From an uncultured Cohaesibacter sp. (GTDB taxonomy: Bacteria > Pseudomonadota > Alphaproteobacteria > Rhizobiales > Cohaesibacteraceae), in NCBI RefSeq assembly GCF_963676485.1, contig NZ_OY781114.1:2613501-2677500 (forward strand): a stretch of DNA of 64,000 bases. The letters run 5' to 3'. Below, piece by piece: positions 1 to 9,196 of the stretch. The notes beneath the pieces were generated by a model. It had not been told where the DNA came from, made no database searches, and saw only the letters and a program-made list of their open reading frames with translations. Numbering within the stretch: the first letter of the stretch is position 1; every line of letters begins with the position of its first letter. Both the position numbers and the translations under genes were made by a program.

Positions 1-23
1 CACCATCCATTTTATGGATTATC

Positions 24-60
24 AAAACCACCTTGACCTTAACTGGTTGGGTGGTTTTTT
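24..60 (+). terminator. Rho-independent terminator of an upstream gene
   Basis: Perfect 9-bp stem (AAAACCACC at 24-32 with GGTGGTTTT at 50-58) followed directly by a T tract. It points rightwards, so it ends a plus-strand transcript whose gene lies outside the window. Confidence 0.75.
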
Positions 61-396
61 GTATTTGGCTATTTGCCGTGGCACAAAGCAGTTCCCTTTT
101 TATGAATTGAAGCGCGTGCTTTGGAAGTGAACCAAGCTACGAATGCTTGATTTCAAGTATAGACCAAAATTTTCAGTTCTCCGTGCGCCCTTTATTTGTT
201 CGTTTCTTTTGCCCGACAAGTGTTTGTGTTCAATCCCGTTCACTAACGTGGCACGCCCGGTTCTGTTGGATTTAAGTATGTGTTTGATTGCAAACCATAA
301 TCGTGTTAATTATTTGTTAACAATTGAATTGATTCTAAACTTGTCTTTATTTGATGTTTCCGGTGAAAAGGCGGTGTTGCTGACAGGGGGTTAGCC
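61..396. other. intergenic region upstream of the first receiver-kinase
   Basis: AT-rich stretch with no convincing gene; an 83-codon open frame at 143-394 has no family resemblance and an unnatural composition. It should hold the promoter for the gene at 397, whose ribosome binding site is a purine run (GACAGGGGG) ending about five bases before the ATG. No clear -35/-10 pair could be fixed by eye. Confidence 0.5.
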
Positions 397-1617
397 ATGC
401 ACTTGGAGGAATGGGATCTGGGGGGCTTGTCTTTAAGTGAAGCTCTGAGTGAAACTGCGTCTGGCGATTTGTTCTCGGAGGAGCATCATCCGCCTGAGAA
501 GACACTGCGCGTTTTGGTGCTGGAAGATGATGAAACGGACTTCCTGATTACCAAGAAAGCGCTTCTTTATCTTGATTCCTACAGTGTGGATCTGGATTGG
601 GAGACGTCTGTTTCCGATGCTGTGAGTGCTGCCAGAAAGAAGAGTTACGATGTGGTGCTCGTGGATTTCTGGGTTGGTATGGAAACGGGCGTGGCGGCGA
701 TCAACGCCTTCGGGGATATCAATTCCAATTCGGTCGTTATCCTGCTGACTGGAATGCCCGGCGAAGATGTGCAGAAAATCGCGCTCAAGGCAGGCGCTCG
801 GCATTGCATCAACAAAAGCCAGCTGACGCCTGTCTTGCTGGAAGCGACCATTCGCAGCGCACGCCATACCCATCGATTGGAACAGCAGCTGCAGCAAACA
901 ATTGCCAATCTCAAGAAGGCAAATGAAGCCAAGGATCGCTTTTATGCCACCATGGGGCATGATTTGCGCACGCCTCTTAATGCCATTCTGGGCTATTCTG
1001 AAATGATATTGGGCAACAGCCTCAATCTGCAGGTGCCTGAAGAATATCAGAAATTTGCAGCCAAAATCCATACCGGCGGTTTGCATCTGCTCGAGGTCAT
1101 CAACAATCTGATGCTGCAGAATGGGAATGCGCTGGAAACGGTCGAGCAACAGCTTGAGGATGTCTATCTCGATGAGGTGATCACCAGAGCGCACGAACTC
1201 GTTCAGTTCTTTGCGTCTGACAAGGGCATGGAGCTCGCCGTTCATTTGCCCGATGAAAGGCTCTGCGTGCGTTGTCATCGCTCGTTGATGACACAGGCAC
1301 TGGTAAACCTTCTGTCCAATGCGATCAAATATACTCCGGCGCATGGCCGGATCGATGTGACGCTCTTGGCGACACCGGATGTCTTTACCATGGAAGTTAA
1401 GGACAACGGGCCGGGCATGCTCCCCGAAGAGATTGAACTGGCCCGCAAACCTTATGGCCGTGTACAATCTCCTGCAGAGCTGGCGCAGGAGGGAACCGGG
1501 CTCGGGTTGCCAATTGTTGAGAAAATCATGGAGGGTCACGATGGGGCGCTTGTGATTGACAGTGCGCCGGGTAAGGGGACTTGTGTTTCCTTGCGTCTGC
1601 CCCGGACGCGAGAGTGA
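397..1617 (+). CDS. receiver-domain sensor histidine kinase
   Basis: A 406-residue cytoplasmic signalling protein with the order receiver, short coiled linker, histidine kinase. The receiver (about 37-155) has the acidic pocket EDD at 43-45, a phospho-accepting D90 in the unusual context VDFW, and K140. The kinase core has the H-box GHDLRTPLN with H188, N-box NLLSNAIKY (N308), G1 DNGPG (336-340) and G2 GTGLG (366-370), so it should be catalytically active. There are no membrane segments and no separate input domain, so the receiver itself probably regulates the kinase. It overlaps the next gene by four bases, so the two are co-translated. The signal is not deducible. A degenerate relative lies at 7973-9172. 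Confidence 0.9.
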   Translation: MHLEEWDLGGLSLSEALSETASGDLFSEEHHPPEKTLRVLVLEDDETDFLITKKALLYLDSYSVDLDWETSVSDAVSAARKKSYDVVLVDFWVGMETGVAAINAFGDINSNSVVILLTGMPGEDVQKIALKAGARHCINKSQLTPVLLEATIRSARHTHRLEQQLQQTIANLKKANEAKDRFYATMGHDLRTPLNAILGYSEMILGNSLNLQVPEEYQKFAAKIHTGGLHLLEVINNLMLQNGNALETVEQQLEDVYLDEVITRAHELVQFFASDKGMELAVHLPDERLCVRCHRSLMTQALVNLLSNAIKYTPAHGRIDVTLLATPDVFTMEVKDNGPGMLPEEIELARKPYGRVQSPAELAQEGTGLGLPIVEKIMEGHDGALVIDSAPGKGTCVSLRLPRTRE

Positions 1618-2057
1618 AAGAATTCTGGCAGTTGACTCCCGAAATCGAAAGCAAGGCAACCCTGTTGCTCGTCGAAGATGATCAGGCAGATGTGTTTCTT
1701 GTCAAACGCGCTTTGACAAAGCATGGCGGAAAAATACGTCTTGCCACCGCCCGTGACGGGGCTGAGGCATTGGAGATGTTGCGCGGCAAGCAGATTGAGC
1801 GCCCGTTCGTCATTTTGTCCGATCTCAATATGCCCGGCATGTCGGGATACGAGTTTCTGGATGAAATCAGGGCCGATGAGGCTTTGAGAGACAGTATCAT
1901 TTTTGTTATCTCCAGCTCCAATTTGGCCGAAGATGTCAATCTGGCCTATCAGCATTTCGCTTCCGGCTATATTGTCAAGGATATGGACCCCGCCAAAATG
2001 ACCCGCTCCATGCAGCTGTTGTTCGACTTTTGCGAGATCATCCGCTTGCCCTCCTGA
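1614..2057 (+). CDS. stand-alone response-regulator receiver (Rcp1-like)
   Basis: A 147-residue single-domain receiver with no output domain. The acidic pair is at 21-23 (EDD), the phosphorylation site is D70 in LSDLNMPGMSG, and K122 completes the pocket. The GTG start at 1614 overlaps the TGA stop of the preceding kinase (GTGA), and this start is preferred over an upstream in-frame codon at 1581. The insertion pattern and co-transcription with a kinase resemble the Rcp1 family of receivers that accept phosphate from phytochrome-type kinases. The partner is probably the kinase at 397-1617 or the giant kinase encoded convergently at 2074-6753. Confidence 0.85.
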   Translation: MKEFWQLTPEIESKATLLLVEDDQADVFLVKRALTKHGGKIRLATARDGAEALEMLRGKQIERPFVILSDLNMPGMSGYEFLDEIRADEALRDSIIFVISSSNLAEDVNLAYQHFASGYIVKDMDPAKMTRSMQLLFDFCEIIRLPS

Positions 2058-2073
2058 TGCTGGCTTGTTCCAA

Positions 2074-5000
2074 TTAATTTCTCTGCTTGGGCCAGATAAA
2101 ACGGAATGTGGTGCCCGGCTCTTTTGACGGGTCTGACAGGATCGTTAGCGTGCCGCCAATGGATTCAATGGCCTTTTTGACCAAGGCAAGCCCCATGCCG
2201 TTTCCGGGAACCTTGTCCTTGCGTTCGAGCTTTCTGAAAGGCAGCAAGATCTTGCCATGATGCTTGGGGTCAATACCGGGGCCATCGTCAGAGACAGAAA
2301 AGGCCCAGGCGTCGCCCAGATCCTCTTGCCAGACTTTTACAATGCCATGGTCTTTGTCGTGATATTTGATTGCGTTTTCAATCAGATTGCGCAGCACCAG
2401 TAGCAAGGGCGCTCGGAAGGTGTGAATGGTCTCGTGTGGTAGATCGGTTTCAAAGCGGATGGCGTCGCTGCCATCCACGATGTCGAATATGTCCTGCAAA
2501 CTGACGGTCAGATTGATTTCTTCGGCTTCCTGAACATTCGAACCGGCCTTGGAATAGTCGGAGAGATCGGCAATCAGGCTGCCCAAATGTGAAATCTGGT
2601 CTTTCAGTCGATCAATATGCTCCTTGATCTCGGTTTGGATATTATCACTCAGATCTTCCTCGATCCAGGTTGCCGTATGCTGGATGGCGCGCAGCGGTCC
2701 TGCCAGATCATGGCTGATGATATGGGTAAACTGATTGAGATTATCATTGATGAGCTTCAGTTCCTGATTTTGCGCTTCCAGTTCCTTTTCAGCTCGCACC
2801 CTGTCTGACACATCGGCCAGCACGGTGCGTGTCTGCTCGATGCCCCTGCCGTCTGCTACAATGATGGTAGACATTTCGACATCTATGATGTCGCCATCCT
2901 TCTTGACCATTTGGAACGGAACATTTTCGGCCTGCTTGCTCCTGTTCGTTTCGGGCAACACCACCTCACAGGCATATTGTCTGGAGGCCTCGGTCAAGAA
3001 GTCTTCCCAATGGTGGTCGATGACTTCCTCGCGTTCATAGCCCAGTGTTGTGAGCCATTCTTCATTGGCCTCAACGATGATGCCATCCTTGTTGAGGGAA
3101 TGCATGATGACCGGTGTTTCCATATAGAGTTGGCGGAACCGCTTTTCTTCTTCCATGAAGAGATTATTGAGCATTTCCAGCTTCTCTTGCTGATCCTGCC
3201 GAAACAGTTCATAGCCGATCCAGTCGGCAATGCGATCAACAATCGGCTGATAGTTTTCCAGATAGCTTTTGTTGATCGGGAACTTGGACGCGAAGAGAAT
3301 TGCTCCGTTCATCGCGCCATTGCTCATGAAGGGAGCGCCGATGACCGTTTGATAGCCTTGAGAATGGAATATGTCCGAGGTTCTGACAATGCAGTCGATG
3401 AAATCATCCCGATGAGGGGAGCCGTCATCAGAAGCCTTGCTATGCTGGCAAGACACGCAAGGGGTTGTGAAGGTTTGCCCGATCGAGAGCGCGCCCTTTT
3501 CAATCCCGATTAGGTTATCGATTTCTATCTGCTGATTTTCAAAGCTGATCTTTAGTGCCGCTGTCAGGCGCGAAACCTCTGATACGCGGGATAGAATCTG
3601 CTCGACCTTGTCGTTGAAGTCGAGGCCGGTATGGGCGGCTATGCGGTTGAATTCGCCAATCAGATTTTCCCGCTCGACAATCTCCGTCACATTATGCAGG
3701 ACTATCTGGATTTCAAAAATCGTTCCATGTTCGTCTCGCAGGATATTGAAGCGGGATTGCAGCCACTTTCTGGTCTTGTCCGCTTGTTCGAATTCCCATT
3801 CGAAAGAGACATCCTGTTCCGGATTTTCTATGGCATTGATCAGATCGTCTTTATGCGGTGCTTTTAAAAGACTCTTGAAAAGAATCCCTTTTGTCTGATC
3901 TGGTTCGAGGTTGAAAAAGGCACAAAAGGCACTGTTGGCATAGGTGATGGTTGTGTCGGGTTTGAAACGACAAATGAGATCGCTCTGTAGATCAACCAGA
4001 GCCTTGTAGAACTCGCGCTCCTGACGCACGCGCTCCTGAGCGCGCTTCAATTCGTCGACTTCGATCACAGTGATAACTGCGCCGGTCGTGGTGTCCTGTT
4101 CTGTCTTATAGGGTAGAATATTGAGCAGATAGACAATGCCGTCACATTCAACCTCTCTGGAATGCTCGGTGCTTCTGGAGATGGTTTGCAGTGTCTGTTC
4201 CAGCAAATCCGTGCTGTCGAAGCGACTGGTGACATGGCCAATCGGACGTCCGACATCGTGTGGCATAAGGTTGAATGCCTTGGTTGATGCTGGTGTGAAG
4301 CGCCGTATCCTTGCCTCCTCATCGAGGAAGACGGTTCCTATCTGCGTGCTCCGCAGCAGATTTTCCATGTCGTCCGTCAATTCTGTCAATTCGACAATCT
4401 TGCGCTGATGTTCGGCACTGACGGTATAGAGTTCTTCGTTGACCGAATGAAGCTCCTCATTCGTGCTCTGGAGTTCTTCGTTGGATGCGGTCAGCTCTTC
4501 GTTTGTGGCCTGTAGCTCCTCGTTGCTTGCTTCCAGCTCCTCAATGGTGGTCTGAAGACTTTCGCCTGTCGAGCGGAGTTCGTTTTCCAACTCCGCGATC
4601 CTGTTGGTGTAGATTTCCTCATTTTCCAGCTTTGGCGCATTGGGGTTTTTGATCGTGCTTTGGGAAGGAATTGCCTTTCTTTCTTCCAATGTAATCAGCA
4701 GGAAAATGTTGTGGCTTTCTACAGTCAGTATCCTGGTGACGCGGATGGTCACGCGGGTCGGATTGTCTTTGAGATCCTTTATCTGAATGGAGCGTTCGAA
4801 TTCCGGCTCATGACTGAGCGTCATGGCGCGTTCGACACCGTCTGTGATTGCGAGCCGGAGATCCTGCTGCACCAGATCCACGATGCGATTGCTGAAAATA
4901 CCTTTTCGCACCTGCAGGAACTTGTCTGCATTGCCAAAGACATGCATCAATTCGCCCTGCTCATTGACCAGAAATCCTGTTGGCGCGTAACGCTCAAGAA

Positions 5001-6753
5001 CCCTGTCATAGGCGTTATAGAGGGCTTGTCGGGCAAGGCTTTCCCTTTTGGCCACTGCGAGGTTGTGTGCGCGCGTGTCTCTTAGAGACAGCTCGTCCTC
5101 CATGCCCTCTCTGGAGCGAGATGTGGCTGGAAGCAGGAAGGCTGCATCCCGGATCTGGCTATTGCGTATTTTTTGAAAAATGCGCCATCTCTTGTCGATG
5201 GAATGGAACTCGTTGTCTAGATTGCCCACGGTCTCGCTTGATCCAAGAAACAGATAACCTTTATCCTTGAGGGCAAAATGGAAGAGTGACAGCACCTTGC
5301 GCTGTGCTAATTCATTAAAATAAATCAACAGATTGCGACAGGTTATGAGGTCGATTTTCGTGAAGGGTGGGTCTTTGAGCAGGTTCTGCGTCGAGAAGAC
5401 CACCTTGCGCCGGAGGCTCTTCTTCACCTGATAGCGGTTGTCGACATAATTGAAATAGTCTTCAAGGAGTGGCTCAGGGATATGAGCGACGCTCTCTGCG
5501 TTATAGCTGCCTTCCGCCGCAATGCCGAGCGACTTGAAATGGATGTCGGTTGCGAAAACTTTCAAATTGGGTGTGATGCCGTTGCGTTTGGCGATTTCGC
5601 TAACCAATATGGCAATGGAATAGGGCTCCTCACCGGTTGCGCAACCGGGCACCCAGATGCGGATTTGTCTTTCCTCTGACATATCTGCGACAAGCTTTGA
5701 GAGAACCTTCGTTTCGAGAGCTTCGAAGGCGCCTTTGTCCCTGAAGAATTCCGTGACACCGATCAGCAAGTCGCAATAAAGGGTGTCCATCTCGTCCTTG
5801 TCAAACAGCAGGCTCTCGCAATATTTATCAAGGCTGGGTTCGCGCTTGAGCAGAGCGCGGCGTTGGATCCTGCGATGGATTGTAGCATTCTTGTAGAACG
5901 TGAAATCCGTGCCATAAGACTTTTGCAAGATGCTCAGAATGCGGGCTTCAGGATTGTCTGCATCGATTGCTTCCGGCTCCGGGCGGGGGACTTTAGAGCC
6001 ACTGACCACTGCTTTGATGATTTCCGGCATGTCTTTGACGTCGGCCACATAGGCGGTGGGGATGGTGTCGATGACCTTGCGGGGCATGGAATCAAATTTT
6101 GCCGTGGAGGACTCTTGGGCAATGACGACGCCACCATTCTGGACGATTTGCAAGCTGCCCCTGGTGCCGTCAGATCCTGTCCCCGACAAGATAATCCCAA
6201 TGGCATGCTCGCCTTCTTCCTTGGCCAAAGAAGAGAAAAAGGCATCAATGGGCATGCTCAGCATATTGTTGTCTGGATAGGCCTTCGTAGACAGTTTGCC
6301 ATTTTCTATCGATAGTTCAGTTCTGGGGGGATTGAGATAGATGACATTGGGTTCGATCTCCATCTGATCTTCCGCATGTACAATGCGCATATGCGTGTGG
6401 CGTGCGATCAGCTGATCCATCATCGATTGGAAATTGGGGGAGAGGTGCTGAATGATAACAAATGCCACATTTGGCTTTGTGGGCAAGGCATCGAAAAACT
6501 GTTCTATGGGCTCCAGCCCGCCAGCGGATGCGCCGATTGCGACAACCCGGATCGTCCTGTTCGTTTCAGGTGCTTCAGGCGCTTCTGTCTCTGAGGCCTG
6601 ATGTTTGGTGTCCTCTGCTTGCGGACTGGCTACTTGCGCGGGTTTATCGTCTGCTGGCTGTGCAGAAGGAGCAGAGATATCTTGCTTGTCTGCCTTGCCA
6701 GCTTCTTGTGCCTTTGTCGCAGAAAGCTTTTTTGAATCAGTATCTTTACTCAT
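2074..6753 (-). CDS. CheB-CheR-PAS-GAF-histidine kinase fusion
   Basis: A 1,559-residue multidomain protein. After a low-complexity leader comes a CheB methylesterase domain (about 66-255) with the triad S76 (GASAGG), H103 (QHLSP) and D195 (GTGSDGT). A CheR methyltransferase (about 270-535) follows, with the SAM loop VPGCATGEEPYS near 368-379. Next are a PAS-like segment, a regular coiled coil (about 715-800) built on repeated NEEL units, PAS domains near 800-910 and 930-1040, a GAF-like segment, another PAS near 1245-1370, and a HisKA/HATPase core with FTHIISHDLAGPLR, ENAIKYH, DDGPG and GNGMGLAL. Receptor-modification enzymes are thus joined to a kinase. ATG at 6753 is chosen because GGGGAAGGA precedes it by a good distance; a TTG 18 bases upstream is the alternative. 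It converges on the receiver gene ending at 2057. Confidence 0.92.
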   Translation of the reverse strand: MSKDTDSKKLSATKAQEAGKADKQDISAPSAQPADDKPAQVASPQAEDTKHQASETEAPEAPETNRTIRVVAIGASAGGLEPIEQFFDALPTKPNVAFVIIQHLSPNFQSMMDQLIARHTHMRIVHAEDQMEIEPNVIYLNPPRTELSIENGKLSTKAYPDNNMLSMPIDAFFSSLAKEEGEHAIGIILSGTGSDGTRGSLQIVQNGGVVIAQESSTAKFDSMPRKVIDTIPTAYVADVKDMPEIIKAVVSGSKVPRPEPEAIDADNPEARILSILQKSYGTDFTFYKNATIHRRIQRRALLKREPSLDKYCESLLFDKDEMDTLYCDLLIGVTEFFRDKGAFEALETKVLSKLVADMSEERQIRIWVPGCATGEEPYSIAILVSEIAKRNGITPNLKVFATDIHFKSLGIAAEGSYNAESVAHIPEPLLEDYFNYVDNRYQVKKSLRRKVVFSTQNLLKDPPFTKIDLITCRNLLIYFNELAQRKVLSLFHFALKDKGYLFLGSSETVGNLDNEFHSIDKRWRIFQKIRNSQIRDAAFLLPATSRSREGMEDELSLRDTRAHNLAVAKRESLARQALYNAYDRVLERYAPTGFLVNEQGELMHVFGNADKFLQVRKGIFSNRIVDLVQQDLRLAITDGVERAMTLSHEPEFERSIQIKDLKDNPTRVTIRVTRILTVESHNIFLLITLEERKAIPSQSTIKNPNAPKLENEEIYTNRIAELENELRSTGESLQTTIEELEASNEELQATNEELTASNEELQSTNEELHSVNEELYTVSAEHQRKIVELTELTDDMENLLRSTQIGTVFLDEEARIRRFTPASTKAFNLMPHDVGRPIGHVTSRFDSTDLLEQTLQTISRSTEHSREVECDGIVYLLNILPYKTEQDTTTGAVITVIEVDELKRAQERVRQEREFYKALVDLQSDLICRFKPDTTITYANSAFCAFFNLEPDQTKGILFKSLLKAPHKDDLINAIENPEQDVSFEWEFEQADKTRKWLQSRFNILRDEHGTIFEIQIVLHNVTEIVERENLIGEFNRIAAHTGLDFNDKVEQILSRVSEVSRLTAALKISFENQQIEIDNLIGIEKGALSIGQTFTTPCVSCQHSKASDDGSPHRDDFIDCIVRTSDIFHSQGYQTVIGAPFMSNGAMNGAILFASKFPINKSYLENYQPIVDRIADWIGYELFRQDQQEKLEMLNNLFMEEEKRFRQLYMETPVIMHSLNKDGIIVEANEEWLTTLGYEREEVIDHHWEDFLTEASRQYACEVVLPETNRSKQAENVPFQMVKKDGDIIDVEMSTIIVADGRGIEQTRTVLADVSDRVRAEKELEAQNQELKLINDNLNQFTHIISHDLAGPLRAIQHTATWIEEDLSDNIQTEIKEHIDRLKDQISHLGSLIADLSDYSKAGSNVQEAEEINLTVSLQDIFDIVDGSDAIRFETDLPHETIHTFRAPLLLVLRNLIENAIKYHDKDHGIVKVWQEDLGDAWAFSVSDDGPGIDPKHHGKILLPFRKLERKDKVPGNGMGLALVKKAIESIGGTLTILSDPSKEPGTTFRFIWPKQRN

Positions 6754-7224
6754 ATTCAATCCTTCCCCCAAGGAATGAAAACCAAGACCCGTGCTGTAAA
6801 TCCGTGTCTTGACCTGCTTTTCTGGAATTGATGCAAAAAGGCAGTTTTATCTAGGCATATCTGACGCTTAGGGAAAAGGTTAGCACTAAATTGACCATAG
6901 TTAAATATGCTTATGCATCTCATGGTTGCTTTATGGAGGATTTTTATTTTGCCAAGGTTGTATATTTTCTAAATAGGGAAGATCAGCTTCTTGAAATTCT
7001 CGGCCAATAGAGGCTGTTGGCATGGTCCATCGATAATCATTTTCGTTTTTCTATGCAGAATCCCTGGCAACTTTCTTTGGCAGGTGGAGGTCTCGCCAAA
7101 GGCGAGCCGTTCCTTGCGCTGCTAGCTGACAAGTGCTTGCCCCTTTGGGCCTTTCTGTATCTTGACGAAGGATGGCTTTGCCAACATCCTTGTGTGCTTG
7201 AGGGAAGCAAAGGGGGGGAGCTTT
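6754..7224. promoter_or_regulatory. divergent promoter region between two signalling genes
   Basis: A gap of 471 bases between the minus-strand giant kinase and the plus-strand short kinase, so it should contain divergent promoters. An FNR/FixK-like near-palindrome TTGAC-CATA-GTTAA lies at 6891-6904, one mismatch from TTGAY-N4-RTCAA. The element may be chance. No gene was recognised here; open frames in it are short and composition-poor. Confidence 0.4.
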
Positions 7225-7914
7225 ATGACAGAGCAGGAAGAGGGCGATGCCTTTTCAACTGGGCAACGCATGGAGGCACGCTACGAGCTCAGTCGGCGGA
7301 TAGCCCATGATACGAAGGCACCTATCCGGCAAATTGCACAACTGACCGAGATCCTGGTGGCTGAAAATTCCGGCTCGCTTGATGAGGATGCACTTTCCAT
7401 CCTGAGCATGGTGCAAGACAAGGCCCGGCATCTGGGTGAGATGACACAAGCCGTGCGCGATTACACTGATGCCATGTGCAAGCCGCTTGCTGTTCAGAGG
7501 ATCGACTTCACAGTGCTCTTGAAGGCAGAAATAGAATCACTCCAATTCGAAAATATCCTTTTCAAATGTGAAAATCCGATCTTCGTGAACGCCGATCCCC
7601 AATTTTTACGGCGGGTTGTTCAACAGCTCTTGAACGTGGTTTCTATTGACCCTTCTGGACGTAAAACCGGAGACGTGACGATTGCCGTCCATGGTGCAGA
7701 GACTTCAGCCACCCATATCGCTTTGATATTCTCTCCCTGCAGCATTGATTTTACGGGGAAACTCCCTTTGACAGGGCTTGCGCAGTATAAGTCGGCAAAC
7801 CTCTTCGAACTTCTTTCTATTTCTGAGTGTAGTGAGATTTTGCTCCGGCATGGCTGGACAATCTACATGGAGAAGACCGATGCAGAGACGCTCGAAATGA
7901 ATATCTGTTTGTGA
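7225..7914 (+). CDS. short histidine kinase-like protein with decayed ATPase half
   Basis: A 229-residue protein beginning with a dimerisation and phosphoacceptor segment: RRIAHDTKAPIRQ contains H28 in an H-box-like setting. The C-terminal half aligns in layout with a HATPase domain (LRRVVQQLLNVVS resembles an N-box) but lacks recognisable G1 and G2 glycine motifs, so ATP binding is doubtful. The ATG at 7225 follows a strong AGGGGGGGAG ribosome binding site; an upstream TTG at 7162 lacks one. It lies 58 bases before a receiver-containing gene on the same strand, probably one transcript. It may act as a phosphotransfer or regulatory partner rather than as a kinase. Confidence 0.7.
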   Translation: MTEQEEGDAFSTGQRMEARYELSRRIAHDTKAPIRQIAQLTEILVAENSGSLDEDALSILSMVQDKARHLGEMTQAVRDYTDAMCKPLAVQRIDFTVLLKAEIESLQFENILFKCENPIFVNADPQFLRRVVQQLLNVVSIDPSGRKTGDVTIAVHGAETSATHIALIFSPCSIDFTGKLPLTGLAQYKSANLFELLSISECSEILLRHGWTIYMEKTDAETLEMNICL

Positions 7915-7972
7915 TTTGCAGATTTTTATCTATCCTTTTCTGGACCGATATTCTGATCACGGGGGCTTTCAG

Positions 7973-9172
7973 ATGTGTGCGGCCTGGATGAACGATTCTC
8001 AGGGAATGGCGAGCGAACTCGAGCGGATATCTCAAGTCGCTGGAGAGGAGATTCATCTTTCTTGTCTTTTGCTGGATGATGATCCGATTGACAGACGCTA
8101 TGTGCATTGGTTGTTGCAACAGCTCGCGGGGTTCCGGTTTAATGTCACCTTTGCCGACAGCTTGAATGAGGCCAAGCGGCTTTGCTCGGAAAAACGCTTT
8201 GATCTTTATCTCTTCGATTACTGGATGGGGGAAGATTCCTCTGCTTCCCTTGTTTCTTTCTTGAGGGAAGAGGGGGACAATGCTGGAACGATTGTCGTCC
8301 TATCATCGCTGGACGATGCGTCCTTTCAGGATGTCAGCCTCAAGTCGGGCGCGGACATGTTTCTGGCCAAGCAGGAGCTTTCGGCCAAGACCCTTGAACG
8401 GATGCTGCGCAACATTGCCCAGATCGCATCCAATGCCCGCTTGCAATATCATCAGAAGCAGCTGGATGCAGACAAGATTGGCGGCTGGCTGAAGCATGTC
8501 AATGGCGGGCTTGATCAGTCCCACGGCTTTGCCGTTCTGGCTCTGGATGCGCTCAAGGCCGGGCGCGGGCAAGAGGCTGAACACCTGATTTCAGATGCGC
8601 TCGAGCAGATTGCCGCCTTGCGCAATGAAGTGTCCTATGTCGGTGTCGGCATGTCCATGCTGAACAAGGAGAGCGCACTCAATCTCAGGCCGTTTGACGT
8701 CAGCTCGATCTTGACCGAGGTGGTTGAGGACTGTCGCTTCGAGGCGGAACAATTCGGCAAGACGCTCAATTTCTGTGAGCATGTGTCGGATTCGATTGTC
8801 CTCAGTGATGAAGGGCTGCTCAAGGAGCTGTTGTTTGTCTTGCTACGCGGTGCCGTGCGCTATTCAGGCGAAAGGACCGATGTCGCTGTGAGCTACGAGC
8901 TTGGCCCTGAGGCTTTGGTTGTTTATATCTCCGAGTTCGGCTCGGCAGAGGATCATGGGTTGGATCTTCGCAAATTTGATGTTTCGGGCACCATCAGTCT
9001 GGCCTATCTGTTTGGAACAGAAAGGGCGGGCAGTCTTTTGGTGGCCGAACATATCCTGCAAATACTTGGCGGCGACTGGTCGGTTGGCTATGCGAACCGC
9101 AATCTTGAAATACGCTGCCGGATTCCTCTCAATGTAGACCTCTTGTCGGATGACAGCTCGGGCCAGCCATGA
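7973..9172 (+). CDS. receiver fused to a degenerate histidine kinase module
   Basis: A 399-residue relative of the protein at 397-1617. The receiver is intact: LDDDP at 34-38, D82 within FDYWMGE, and K133. The aromatic-rich D-x-W-x-G signature after the phospho-Asp matches DFWVG in the first copy. The region corresponding to the H-box (WLKHVNGGLDQSHG) does not match the canonical H-E/D-L-R-T-P motif. The N-box is VLLRGAVRYSG without the usual Asn pair, and the G1 and G2 glycines are lost (SEFGSAED, GSLLVAE). The output is therefore probably non-enzymatic. The ATG at 7973 follows a GGGGG run; a TTG at 7916 is possible. It converges on the hydrogenase gene ending at 9197. Confidence 0.72.
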   Translation: MCAAWMNDSQGMASELERISQVAGEEIHLSCLLLDDDPIDRRYVHWLLQQLAGFRFNVTFADSLNEAKRLCSEKRFDLYLFDYWMGEDSSASLVSFLREEGDNAGTIVVLSSLDDASFQDVSLKSGADMFLAKQELSAKTLERMLRNIAQIASNARLQYHQKQLDADKIGGWLKHVNGGLDQSHGFAVLALDALKAGRGQEAEHLISDALEQIAALRNEVSYVGVGMSMLNKESALNLRPFDVSSILTEVVEDCRFEAEQFGKTLNFCEHVSDSIVLSDEGLLKELLFVLLRGAVRYSGERTDVAVSYELGPEALVVYISEFGSAEDHGLDLRKFDVSGTISLAYLFGTERAGSLLVAEHILQILGGDWSVGYANRNLEIRCRIPLNVDLLSDDSSGQP

Positions 9173-9196
9173 TGCGCCAGCCCGAGTGGTAGAGGC

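Noticed and set aside
1-12. Window start CACCA as the 3' end of a tRNA gene
   Set aside because: Plausible because a terminator follows, but only five bases are visible, too few to call.
143-394. 83-codon frame before the first kinase gene
   Set aside because: No ribosome binding site, no motif and a composition like translated intergenic AT-rich DNA.
433-1659. 408-codon open frame antisense to the first receiver-kinase
   Set aside because: The plus-strand frame has every kinase and receiver motif; the antisense product has none.
9157-9186. Hairpin CTCGGGC/GCCCGAG as terminator between the receiver gene and hydA
   Set aside because: The 7-bp stem overlaps the end of the coding region and has no T tract on either strand.
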